A DNA stretch of 21,943 nt, from contig JAGAFQ010000043.1 of NCBI GenBank assembly GCA_017612495.1, forward strand, positions 1-21,943, given 5' to 3'. Numbering within the stretch: the stretch's first letter is position 1; every line of letters starts with the position of its first letter. Both the position numbers and the translations under genes were made by a program. Shown here piece by piece: positions 15,001-21,842 of this stretch. The stretch comes from Clostridia bacterium (GTDB lineage Bacteria > Bacillota > Clostridia > Oscillospirales > CAG-272). The notes beneath the pieces were generated by a model. That model was not told where the DNA came from. It did no database searches and saw nothing but the letters and a program-made list of their open reading frames with translations.

Positions 15001-15138
15001 ATATTGCTCAAATACAAAGACGAGATCGGCAGGATCGTTTTGGCTGATTCCGTTGAATGCAAAGAGCCGAGCGGATATATCGCAGAGTGGGATATCAACG
15101 GCACAAATGCCGTGATCGGTATATCGGTCGTAAAATAA
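12025..15138 (+). CDS. ileS: Isoleucyl-tRNA synthetase, type 2
   Basis: This enzyme charges tRNA-Ile in the cytoplasm and edits misactivated valine. The 1037-residue protein has HIGH at 55-58 (GKPHIGHVLTR), the CP1 editing insert with AWTTTPWTLPSN, zinc-like Cys pairs (CPRCGTPL at 182, CWRCDTP and CPKCGKP later), and KMSKS at 588-592 (GQKMSKSKGN). The length, the long C-terminus and the SWKYKGMW-type helix sequence point to the type 2 (eukaryote/archaea-like) IleRS, a form that is generally less sensitive to mupirocin; the active-site HIGH is the ordinary version. ATG at 12025 has GGAGG five bases upstream. Expression is controlled by the T-box leader. Confidence 0.98.
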   Translation: MYSKVPTNANFVEREKETERFWRENQIFEKSLLKNADCQTYTFYDGPPTANGKPHIGHVLTRVIKDMIPRYRTMKGYNVPRKAGWDTHGLPVELEVEKSLGINGKDQIESYGLEPFISKCKESVWKYKGMWEGFSRTVGFWVDMEKPYITYDNNFIESEWWALKQIFDRGLLYKGFKIVPYCPRCGTPLSSHEVAQGYKDVKERSAVVKFKVKGEDAYFLAWTTTPWTLPSNVALCVNPDEAYVKVKAGDTVYYIAEALSKTVLGEDIELIEKFIGRDLEYREYEPLFDFVKPQKKCWYVTCDNYVTLTDGTGIVHIAPAFGEDDANVGRKYDLPLVQLVDAKGQMTKETAWPGMFCKDADPEVLKNLTERNLLFAAPKFEHSYPFCWRCDTPLIYYARESWFIKMTDVKDDLIRNNNTVNWMPDSIGKGRFGDWLENVQDWGISRNRYWGTPLNIWECECGHKHAVGSIEELKSMSDNCPDDIELHRPYIDNVTIRCPKCGKPMKRVPEVIDCWFDSGSMPFAQHHYPFENKELFESQFPADFISEGVDQTRGWFYSLLAISTLIFNKAPYKNVLVLGHVQDENGQKMSKSKGNAVDPFEALETYGADAIRWYFYSNSAPWLPNRFHGKAVLEGQRKFISTLWNTYAFYVLYANIDSFDATKYKLDDCKLTIMDKWLLSKLNSLILTVDDHLENYRITESTKVLQNFVDDLSNWYVRRGRERYWASGNGDDKIAAYMTLYTALVTLAKLSSPLVPFISEDIYRNLVCSIDKDAPISVHLCAYPEAEKKYIDKALENSMDEVLKIVTVGRAARNAAALKNRQPLANIFVKAENTLEKEYCDIVLDELNIKNIKFVEDTTDFTSYIFKPQLRTLGQKLGKKLGAVREELSKLTGNSHMKALNKDGFITVCADGEEIKLLAEDIIVETSNLPGTVTLTDQGITVVLDTVLTDELIDEGYVRELISKIQSMRKDAGFEVVNHIALTMKSDEKLSGILLKYKDEIGRIVLADSVECKEPSGYIAEWDINGTNAVIGISVVK

Positions 15139-15145
15139 AAAATAA

Positions 15146-15174
15146 GGGGTAAGCGCTGCTTACCCCGAATTTTT
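15146..15174 (+). terminator. Hairpin after ileS, probable partial terminator
   Basis: GGGGTAAGC (15146-15154) pairs perfectly with GCTTACCCC (15158-15166) across GCT, followed by GAATTTTT. The T-tract is short and offset, and the rlmA ribosome binding site follows at once, so it may only reduce read-through into rlmA. Confidence 0.7.
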
Positions 15175-15185
15175 AGGAGAAATTT

Positions 15186-16004
15186 ATGTTTACCTGTCCC
15201 AACTGCAAAGAGATACTTTGCGAAGAAGACAAGCGTTACGTCTGCAAAAACGGTCACTCCTTTGATAAATCAAAAGAGGGATACGTCAATCTTCTTTTAT
15301 CGCAAGCGTCATCAAAAAAGCGCCACGGCGACGACAAGGCGATGGTGAGCGCCCGCAAAAGATTTTTGAGCGGCGATCATTATGCGCACTTAAAAGATGC
15401 ACTTGCAAAAAAGATCATTGCCTTTTCCGATAAAAAAGACATAAAGCTTTTGGATGCCGGATGCGGCGAATGTTATTATTCGGAGGGCATAAAAGATCAG
15501 CTCGGAAAATGCGGCATTTTTGCCGACGTTTACGGCATTGACATATCGAAAAACGCGGTTGCCGCCGCAAAGAAAAGAGCAAACGATTTTCATTTGGCGG
15601 TCGCCGGAGTGAATAAGCTTCCCTTTGCAGACGATTCTTTGGACGTCATAATAAGCGTTTTTGCCCCGTTTTGCGCCGAAGAGTTTTCAAGAGTGTTATC
15701 ACACGGCGGAATTGCCGTGCGTGCCATACCGCTTGAAAATCACCTATATGAACTGAAAGCGAAGATATATGACAAGCCGTATCTTAACGAGGTCACGGCA
15801 TTCGATGAGCCGCCGTTTGAGATAATCGACTGTTACGATATAAAAAAGACCGTTCATCTCCCCACAAACGAGGTGATAAACGATTTGTTTTTGATGACAC
15901 CGTATTATTACAAGACGTCAGAAAGCGATCAGAAAAAACTTTTTCAAATACAGTCGCTCGACGTAACGACGGAATTTCGCATAATAACATATAAAAAGCA
16001 CTGA
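15186..16004 (+). CDS. rlmA: 23S rRNA (guanine-N1)-methyltransferase, RlmA family
   Basis: This family uses S-adenosylmethionine to methylate a guanine at G745/G748 in helix 35 of 23S rRNA, near the peptide exit tunnel. The 272-residue protein has the family's N-terminal zinc site (Cys4, Cys7, Cys20, His24 in CPNCK and CKNGHSFD), the HSFD..KEGYVNLLL linker that marks RlmA, SAM motif I LLDAGCGECYYS (88-99) and the FAPFCAEEFSRVL segment. Start choice is supported by AGGAG six bases before the ATG. Whether it is the RlmA-I or RlmA-II (TlrB-like) specificity cannot be decided by eye. It follows ileS by 47 bases that contain a hairpin. Its TGA stop lies inside the stem of the shared terminator. 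Confidence 0.9.
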   Translation: MFTCPNCKEILCEEDKRYVCKNGHSFDKSKEGYVNLLLSQASSKKRHGDDKAMVSARKRFLSGDHYAHLKDALAKKIIAFSDKKDIKLLDAGCGECYYSEGIKDQLGKCGIFADVYGIDISKNAVAAAKKRANDFHLAVAGVNKLPFADDSLDVIISVFAPFCAEEFSRVLSHGGIAVRAIPLENHLYELKAKIYDKPYLNEVTAFDEPPFEIIDCYDIKKTVHLPTNEVINDLFLMTPYYYKTSESDQKKLFQIQSLDVTTEFRIITYKKH

Positions 16005-16020
16005 AAAATCAGTGCTTTTT
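15993..16020. terminator. Bidirectional terminator shared by rlmA and udk
   Basis: AAAAAGCACTGA (15993-16004) pairs perfectly with TCAGTGCTTTTT (16009-16020) across AAAA: 12 pairs with T-runs at the 3' side on both strands. The rlmA stop codon is part of the stem, and the udk stop is only three bases beyond it. Confidence 0.93.
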
Positions 16021-16022
16021 TG

Positions 16023-16640
16023 TTATTCAAAGCAAGTTTGCAAATAGTTCTTTATGTAATTTTCAATAACGCTCATTGCAACGGCGTTGTGTCCGCCCTC
16101 GGGAATGATGATATCCGCAAAGCGCTTGCTCGGCTCAACGTATTTTTCGTGCATCGGCTTCACGGTATCTATGTACTGCGATATGATGGATTCGATCGTT
16201 CTTCCCCTTTCCCTCATATCGCGCTTGACACGGCGCAGAATGCGAATGTCTGCATCCGTATCGACAAAAATTTTCATATCAAGCTGTGAGCGCAGATCAT
16301 CGTCTGCAAGGACTAATATACCGTCGATGAGCATAACGGGCTTCGGCTTTATCTCTTTGACCTCGTCGCTTCTGTTGTGAACGGTAAAATCATAGACGGG
16401 ACACATAACGCTTTTGCCGAGTTTCAGCTCTTTGAGCTGTCTTACAAGAAGCGAGGTCTCAAACGCATCGGGACAGTCATAGTTTGTCTTTGACCTCTCT
16501 TCATACGTCGTATCCGGCTGAAAACGGTAATAGTCATCGTGGCGTATTATGCCGATATCGTCGCCGAATTTTTTCAAAAGTTTTTCAACGATCGTGGATT
16601 TTCCGCTTCCGGAGCCTCCTGCTACACCTATCAAAAGCAC
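16023..16640 (-). CDS. udk: Uridine kinase
   Basis: This enzyme phosphorylates uridine and cytidine to UMP and CMP in pyrimidine salvage. The 205-residue P-loop protein has Walker A GGSGSGKST (8-16), RHDDYYR after it, the YDCPDAFE segment, CPVYDFTVHNR (family pattern PxYDFxxxxR) and a DGIL Walker B-like stretch. Length is normal. The start is a GTG at 16640 with AAGGAG seven bases upstream. It begins 11 bases after the pdp stop, so pdp and udk are one transcription unit: one enzyme splits pyrimidine nucleosides, the other rescues them intact. Confidence 0.96.
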   Translation of the reverse strand: MLLIGVAGGSGSGKSTIVEKLLKKFGDDIGIIRHDDYYRFQPDTTYEERSKTNYDCPDAFETSLLVRQLKELKLGKSVMCPVYDFTVHNRSDEVKEIKPKPVMLIDGILVLADDDLRSQLDMKIFVDTDADIRILRRVKRDMRERGRTIESIISQYIDTVKPMHEKYVEPSKRFADIIIPEGGHNAVAMSVIENYIKNYLQTCFE

Positions 16641-16651
16641 TGTCTTTCTCC

Positions 16652-17953
16652 TTATTTTATAATTCCGTAAATCACAGGCTGTTTTTCAAACGAATGCTCG
16701 CCGAATTTTATCGCAGAAAGATATTCTTCCCTTGCCGATAAGAAAAGCGATTTGTCGTTTGCAAAAAGCGTGCAAAGGACGTCACCGCATTTTACGCGGT
16801 CGCCCGTCTTTTTTTCGATGATGATTCCTGCGGCGTGGTCGATGGGATCTTCTTTGGCTTTTCTGCCCGCGCCGAGCAAAACTGCCGATATGCCGATCTT
16901 TTCAGTATCCATCTTTTCGATATATCCGTCTTTTTCGGAAACGACTTTGTATTCATATTTTGCCGTCGGCAATTTTTCGGGATGATCGATTTGCGAAACA
17001 TCGCCGCCCTGCGCCGCGATCCACTCGCGCATCTTTGCAAATGCCGAGCCGTCCGAAACGGCGCCCATAACCTTTTCTCTTGCGCTCTTTTCATCGAGCT
17101 TGAACGTGAGCGAAACGATTTGAGTTGCAAGGGCTATGCATACGTCATAGAGATCTCCCCGTTTGCCGTCTCTTAAAACTGCGATCGCTTCTTTGATCTC
17201 AAGCGCGTTGCCGACCGCATTGCCGAGCGGCACGTTCATATCAGTCAAAACGGCTCGCACATTTCTTCGGCATTTCTTGCCGATGGTTACCATTTTTTTC
17301 GCAAGAAGTCTTGCATCGCGCGGAGTTTTCATAAATGCGCCGCTGCCGACCTTGACATCCAAAACGATATTGCGTGAGCCTGCGGCAAGTTTTTTTGACA
17401 TGATACTCGACGTTATCAGCGGAATGGAATCGACCGTCGCCGTAACGTCACGGAGCGCATAAAGTTTTTTGTCGGCAGGTGCCAAATCGGCGGTTTGACC
17501 GATGACGGCAATGCCGCATTTTTTGACTTGATCTATGAATTCGTCGGTCGAAAGAGCGGTCTTATAGCCGGATATCGATTCGAGCTTATCGACCGTTCCG
17601 CCGGTGTGTCCGAGTCCCCTGCCCGACATTTTGGCAAGCTTTACGCCGAGAGATGCGACGACGGGGCCGACGATAAGCGAGGTCTTGTCGCCTACACCGC
17701 CCGTGCTGTGCTTATCGGCGGATAACGCGCCGAAGCACGACAAATCGAGCGTATCGCCCGAATTTGCCATAGCGTCGGTGAGATATGCCGTTTCTCGGTC
17801 GCTCATTTTGCGATAATAGATCGCCATACAGAGAGCCGACGCCTGATAATCGGGGATCTCGCCTTTTGTATATCCGTCAACGAAAAACTTTATCTCTTCT
17901 TTCGTGAGTTTTCCGCCGTCGCGTTTTTTTTGAATAATATCATACATTCTCAT
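16652..17953 (-). CDS. pdp: Pyrimidine-nucleoside phosphorylase
   Basis: This enzyme splits uridine, thymidine or deoxyuridine with phosphate into base and (deoxy)ribose 1-phosphate. The 433-residue protein matches the family from MRMYDIIQKKRDGG onward, with the phosphate-binding KHSTGGVGDKTS (81-92, His82) and the signature SGRGLGHTGGTVDKLESI (110-127), ending in the C-terminal barrel-sandwich domain around DHAAGIIIEKKTGDRV. GAGGTG precedes the ATG by five bases. It follows the nucleoside transporter genes and precedes udk, so imported nucleosides are the likely substrate. A terminator hairpin ends only about 12 bases before its start, so its expression may depend on read-through. Thymidine-specific DeoA is closely related, but the gene length and Gram-positive context favour Pdp. 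Confidence 0.96.
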   Translation of the reverse strand: MRMYDIIQKKRDGGKLTKEEIKFFVDGYTKGEIPDYQASALCMAIYYRKMSDRETAYLTDAMANSGDTLDLSCFGALSADKHSTGGVGDKTSLIVGPVVASLGVKLAKMSGRGLGHTGGTVDKLESISGYKTALSTDEFIDQVKKCGIAVIGQTADLAPADKKLYALRDVTATVDSIPLITSSIMSKKLAAGSRNIVLDVKVGSGAFMKTPRDARLLAKKMVTIGKKCRRNVRAVLTDMNVPLGNAVGNALEIKEAIAVLRDGKRGDLYDVCIALATQIVSLTFKLDEKSAREKVMGAVSDGSAFAKMREWIAAQGGDVSQIDHPEKLPTAKYEYKVVSEKDGYIEKMDTEKIGISAVLLGAGRKAKEDPIDHAAGIIIEKKTGDRVKCGDVLCTLFANDKSLFLSAREEYLSAIKFGEHSFEKQPVIYGIIK

Positions 17954-17964
17954 ATAAGCACCTC

Positions 17965-17997
17965 ATAAAAAACAGGGATCGTCCGAAGGCGATCCCC
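17965..17997 (-). terminator. Terminator between the transporter genes and pdp
   Basis: On the minus strand, GGGATCG then CC pair with GG and CGATCCC across TTC with one bulged A, followed by TGTTTTTT. It starts eight bases after the last permease gene, and its T-tract runs up to the pdp ribosome binding site. Confidence 0.85.
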
Positions 17998-18004
17998 GAA
18001 AATT

Positions 18005-18979
18005 TTATCTTGCGCCCTTATCGTAGGGAATGCCTTCTGCCTTAGGAGCCCTTGACTTTTTCGATGTGAACATCAAAACGACAAGCACGGCAACATAAGG
18101 GATGATATTGTAAAAATAGTTCGGTAAGCCGAGATCTTTGAGCGCAAAGACGCCGTCTCCGTTGATATCGAGCGAGTTATAAGCATAGCCGATGCAACGG
18201 AGCAAACCGAAAAGGAGTGAGCCGAAAGCAATGCCGACCGGTTTCCAGTTGCCGAAGATCATAATTGCCAAAGCCAAAAATCCCATTCCGGCAACAGAGC
18301 CCGATGCGGTACCGCCGGCTTGTGTTGCGATATAGATATATCCGCCGAGACCTGCGAGCGCACCCGAGATCGTTGTGCCGATATATCTCATTCTGTGAAC
18401 GTTGATGCCGACGGAGTCAGCCGCCTGCGGATGTTCGCCGCACGCGCGCAGACGAAGACCGAATCTCGTCTTATAAAGCAAAATCGAAAGGACGATGTAA
18501 AGCGCGATAACGATGAACGTTGAAATATAGGCTCTTGATAAAAATGCTTTTAAGAATTCGGGAAGATCATTGTTGAGGATAACGAACTTCGTCTCTTTGG
18601 GCATAACGAGCTTATCCTGCATAAAGAAGATCTTGATGATGAACAGAGCGAGCGCGGGAGCCAAAAGGTTGAGCGCCGTGCCGCCGATCGTCTGATCTGC
18701 TTTCAGGTTGATCGCAGAAAACGACAAAAGCAGTGAGAATATCGCACCGCTTATCGCGGCGATTAGCATAGCGAAAATGTAAACGAGCTGTCCGCTTCCG
18801 CCGAAGAGGCCGTTTTGCTGACAGAAATACGTGGCGAGTGCGCCGCAGAATGCGCCCATTATCATGATACCGTCAAGGGCGATATTGATGATTCCGCTGC
18901 GCTCGGCAAACATACCTGCCATGGCAACGATCAAAAGCGGGATAGTACAAACGAGAGTCTGTTGGATCAAGAACGTCAT
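18005..18979 (-). CDS. nupQ: Nucleoside ABC transporter permease (NupQ/YufQ-like)
   Basis: This 324-residue membrane protein of the BPD_transp_2 type is one of two permeases of a BmpA-dependent nucleoside importer (B. subtilis YufQ/NupQ, S. mutans RnsD type). It has about eight hydrophobic helices, the MFAERSGIINIALDG motif near the N-terminus (21-37) and the cytoplasmic coupling loop TRFGLRLRACGEHPQAADS (171-189) that contacts the ATPase. An EF-hand-like acidic loop (D271 to D282: Asp-x-Asn-x-Asp-Gly) lies between the last helices. Its ATG overlaps the stop of the preceding permease by four bases (ATGA), with AGGAGG about ten bases upstream. The substrate is inferred from the adjacent pdp and udk and from the family. 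Confidence 0.9.
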   Translation of the reverse strand: MTFLIQQTLVCTIPLLIVAMAGMFAERSGIINIALDGIMIMGAFCGALATYFCQQNGLFGGSGQLVYIFAMLIAAISGAIFSLLLSFSAINLKADQTIGGTALNLLAPALALFIIKIFFMQDKLVMPKETKFVILNNDLPEFLKAFLSRAYISTFIVIALYIVLSILLYKTRFGLRLRACGEHPQAADSVGINVHRMRYIGTTISGALAGLGGYIYIATQAGGTASGSVAGMGFLALAIMIFGNWKPVGIAFGSLLFGLLRCIGYAYNSLDINGDGVFALKDLGLPNYFYNIIPYVAVLVVLMFTSKKSRAPKAEGIPYDKGAR

Positions 18980-20199
18980 TGTTTGTCACCCTCCTTTGCG
19001 GTATTTTCTTTTTCTGCCGGAATGATTATCGGTTTATCGGGTATCTTCTTAAAGTCTTTCTTCTTGCCGCCAAGGAGCATCTGTATAAGCTTTGCAAAGC
19101 CGGCAAAGTAAATGATGACCGCGATGATAAGATCGCAAACGTATTCGTTATACATTGTATAGCCCGCAAGGTTAAAGCCGCCCTTGTCGATATAGCGCAA
19201 GAAAACGGATGAAAGAATGACACCGAGTGAGTTGTTGTTTGCCAAAAGTGCCGCCGGGATGCCGTTAAAGCCGACGTCGGGCAAACGCGAATAAGTATCC
19301 CAGGCAAACTCAATATTGCCGTTAAGATAGCAAAGCGCCGCGCCCATAGCAGAAAGTCCGCCGGCGATAGCCATTGAAAGTATGATATTGCGCTTTGCGC
19401 TCATACCGGCATATCTTGCGCCCTCGCGGTTGCTTCCGCAAGCCTTGAGCTCATAGCCGAACGTGGTTTTGTTCATCAAAATATACATAGCAACGGCAAC
19501 GAGCACGGCAATAAAAATGCCTATATCTATGTTTGAGCCCGTGAAAAGCTTATCAAGTCCGAGTTTCGGAGTTTGAACGTTGTTGGTGAAAGTTTTGAGC
19601 GTATATGCGCTCTTGCCTCCCGCAGAGTTTATAAACTGTCCGTTTTGCTTGAACACCCAGCTGACGATGTTGGCGGATATCCAGTTTGTCATAATGCAAA
19701 CGATGACCTCGTTTACACCGAAGATCGCCTTGAATATGCCGGGTATCGCGCCCCAGATAACACCGGAAAGCGTTCCTGCCAAAAATGCCAAAAGCCATAC
19801 GAGAATGCCGCCGGCACCGGTGGATTTAACGCTGAGAGCCACGACGATAGAGGTCATGGTGCCCATAAGATACTGACCGGGAGCGCCGATGTTGAAAAGT
19901 CCCGTTTTGAATGCGATGGCGACCGAAAGGCCGGTGAGCAAAAGAGGTGTTGCTTCAAAGAGCATTTCACCTATCATAAACATAACGTCGCCGCCTTTGC
20001 CGGAGGCAAAAGGACCGCCGAGAATTATCGTAAGACCCTTGAACGCATCGCTTATCGGGATTTCGGGAGTGAAGATCGCCAAAAGAAGCAATACGATAAA
20101 GCCGACAAAAATACCGCCTACGATACAAAGCAAGGATGAAACCACGGATTTTACCGCATTATTTGACAAAAGATCGAATTTTTCATTGGTCTTTTTCAT
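18976..20199 (-). CDS. nupP: Nucleoside ABC transporter permease (NupP/YufP-like)
   Basis: This is the second permease of the importer: 407 residues, about nine or ten hydrophobic helices. Family motifs are FKTGLFNIGAPGQYLMG, the GVNEVIVCIMTNWI segment, and the coupling loop TTFGYELKACGSNREGARYAGM. It ends in a Lys-rich cytoplasmic tail. An in-frame GTG at 20208 is ruled out because the AAGGAG site would abut it; the ATG at 20199 lies eight bases after that site. It starts 12 bases after the ATPase gene and overlaps nupQ by four bases, so all three are co-translated. Confidence 0.9.
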   Translation of the reverse strand: MKKTNEKFDLLSNNAVKSVVSSLLCIVGGIFVGFIVLLLLAIFTPEIPISDAFKGLTIILGGPFASGKGGDVMFMIGEMLFEATPLLLTGLSVAIAFKTGLFNIGAPGQYLMGTMTSIVVALSVKSTGAGGILVWLLAFLAGTLSGVIWGAIPGIFKAIFGVNEVIVCIMTNWISANIVSWVFKQNGQFINSAGGKSAYTLKTFTNNVQTPKLGLDKLFTGSNIDIGIFIAVLVAVAMYILMNKTTFGYELKACGSNREGARYAGMSAKRNIILSMAIAGGLSAMGAALCYLNGNIEFAWDTYSRLPDVGFNGIPAALLANNNSLGVILSSVFLRYIDKGGFNLAGYTMYNEYVCDLIIAVIIYFAGFAKLIQMLLGGKKKDFKKIPDKPIIIPAEKENTAKEGDKQ

Positions 20200-20211
20200 A
20201 CTAATCACTCC

Positions 20212-21783
20212 TTATTCCTTTGTATCCCGTTTGGCGCCTGCCATATAAAGGCCGAGCTCCTGAACAGTAGTCCTTTTCGGATCGATCTCGCCGACGATCT
20301 CGCCCTCGTACATAACGAGGATCCTGTCGGAAACGTTCATGACCTCATCGAGTTCGAGCGACACGAGCAAGACTGCCGCGCCCTCATCTCTCGTCTTGAC
20401 GATCTGTGAATGGATGTATTCGATAGCGCCGACGTCAAGTCCTCTTGTCGGCTGTACCGCAACGAGCAATTTATGGTCGCGGTCGAGTTCGCGCGCGATT
20501 ATCGCCTTTTGCTGGTTGCCGCCCGACATTGAACGCGCAACGGTGATGGGTCCCTGACCCGAACGAACGTCGAACTGTTCGATAAGGGCATTTGCATAGT
20601 CGCGCACCTCATCGAACTTGATAAATCCGCCTTTTTGGAAGCGCGGCTCGAAATATCGCTGCAAAACGATGTTCTGTTCAAGCGAATAGTCGAGCACCAA
20701 GCCGTGTCTGTGTCTGTCTTCGGGAATGTGGCTCATGCCGTGGGTATTGCGATAGCGAATGGACTTATGAGTTATATCCTCGCCGCAAAGTGTGACCTTG
20801 CCCGATTCGATGGTGTCAAGTCCCGTCAGAGCATGAACGAATTCGCTCTGTCCGTTGCCGTCGATGCCGGCGATGCAGACGATCTCGCCCGCTCTAACGT
20901 CAAACGAAACGTTGTGCACCGCATCCTTTTTGTGGAGTTTGCTCTTGACGCACATATTTTCGACCGACAAAACGACGTCTTTGGGTTTTGCGGGCTCTTT
21001 ATCGACAACGAATTTAACATCGCGTCCGACCATCATATTAGAGAGTTCTTCTTTGGTGGTATCGGCAATGTTCACGGTGCCTATGTATTTGCCCTTGCGC
21101 AAAACGGAGCAGCGGTCTGCGACCTCCATTATCTCATTGAGTTTGTGTGTGATAAAGAGGATGGATTTGCCCTCTTTGGCAAGTCCGCGCATTATCGACA
21201 TAAGCTCTTCGATCTCCTGGGGCGTCAAGACGGCGGTAGGTTCGTCGAAAATGAGTATCTCATTTTCGCGATAGAGCATTTTTAAGATCTCGGTCCTCTG
21301 CTGCATACCGACCGTGATGTCTTCGACAAGCGCATCGGGATCGACATTCAAGCCGTATTCTTTTGATAGGCGAAGCACCTTTTCTCTTGCTTCTTTTCTT
21401 TTCAAAAAGCCGCAAGTGTTGGGCTCAACGCCGAGTATGATATTATCGAGTACCGTAAATACATCGACAAGTTTGAAATGCTGATGCACCATACCGATGC
21501 CGAGAGCATTTGCATCGTTGGGGTCCTTTATATCAACGACCTTGCCGTTTTTGAGTATCTCTCCCTTTTCAGCCTTATAAAGACCGAAAAGCACGCTCAT
21601 AAGAGTCGATTTGCCCGCGCCGTTCTCGCCGAGCAGTGCGTGTATCTCGCCTTTTTTGAGTTGAAGAGTGATGTCATCATTTGCCACGATGCCCGGAAAG
21701 ACTTTGGTGATATGGCGCATTTCGATGACATAAGGTGATTCTGTCAAGACAGTATCTTTATTTACTGTTTTGTCGCCGTTCAT
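20212..21783 (-). CDS. nupO: Nucleoside ABC transporter, double-domain ATPase (NupO/YufO-like)
   Basis: This is the ATP-binding subunit of the importer, with two ABC domains in one chain of 523 residues. Domain 1 has Walker A GENGAGKS (52-59), the GMVHQHFKLV Q-loop, a VGMQQR signature and Walker B ILIFDEPTAVLTPQE. In domain 2 the Walker A is degenerate (GIDGNGQSEF), while signature ARSMSGGNQQK and LLVAVQPTRGLDVGA are typical of the RbsA/YufO class. An in-frame extension to 21915 runs through hairpin DNA and is not credible; the ATG at 21783 has AAAGGGGAG five bases upstream. The usual BmpA-type lipoprotein gene is not seen and would lie beyond the right edge. No promoter is evident. Confidence 0.93.
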   Translation of the reverse strand: MNGDKTVNKDTVLTESPYVIEMRHITKVFPGIVANDDITLQLKKGEIHALLGENGAGKSTLMSVLFGLYKAEKGEILKNGKVVDIKDPNDANALGIGMVHQHFKLVDVFTVLDNIILGVEPNTCGFLKRKEAREKVLRLSKEYGLNVDPDALVEDITVGMQQRTEILKMLYRENEILIFDEPTAVLTPQEIEELMSIMRGLAKEGKSILFITHKLNEIMEVADRCSVLRKGKYIGTVNIADTTKEELSNMMVGRDVKFVVDKEPAKPKDVVLSVENMCVKSKLHKKDAVHNVSFDVRAGEIVCIAGIDGNGQSEFVHALTGLDTIESGKVTLCGEDITHKSIRYRNTHGMSHIPEDRHRHGLVLDYSLEQNIVLQRYFEPRFQKGGFIKFDEVRDYANALIEQFDVRSGQGPITVARSMSGGNQQKAIIARELDRDHKLLVAVQPTRGLDVGAIEYIHSQIVKTRDEGAAVLLVSLELDEVMNVSDRILVMYEGEIVGEIDPKRTTVQELGLYMAGAKRDTKE

Positions 21784-21812
21784 AAAAACTCCCCTTTGCA
21801 TAATTTTATTGT

Positions 21813-21839
21813 CAATTGTAAAACTTCGTTTTACAATTG
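21813..21839. repeat. Perfect 12-bp inverted repeat
   Basis: CAATTGTAAAAC (21813-21824) and GTTTTACAATTG (21828-21839) are exact reverse complements around a TTC centre. No T-tract follows in the direction of nupO, so it is not an ordinary terminator. It lies about 30 bases upstream of the nupO start and could be an operator-like or mobile palindrome. Confidence 0.75.
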
Positions 21840-21842
21840 GAA

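Noticed and set aside
20635..21285. 216-codon plus-strand open frame opposite nupO
   Set aside because: It is a shadow of the ABC ATPase reading frame, whose motifs are all intact on the minus strand.
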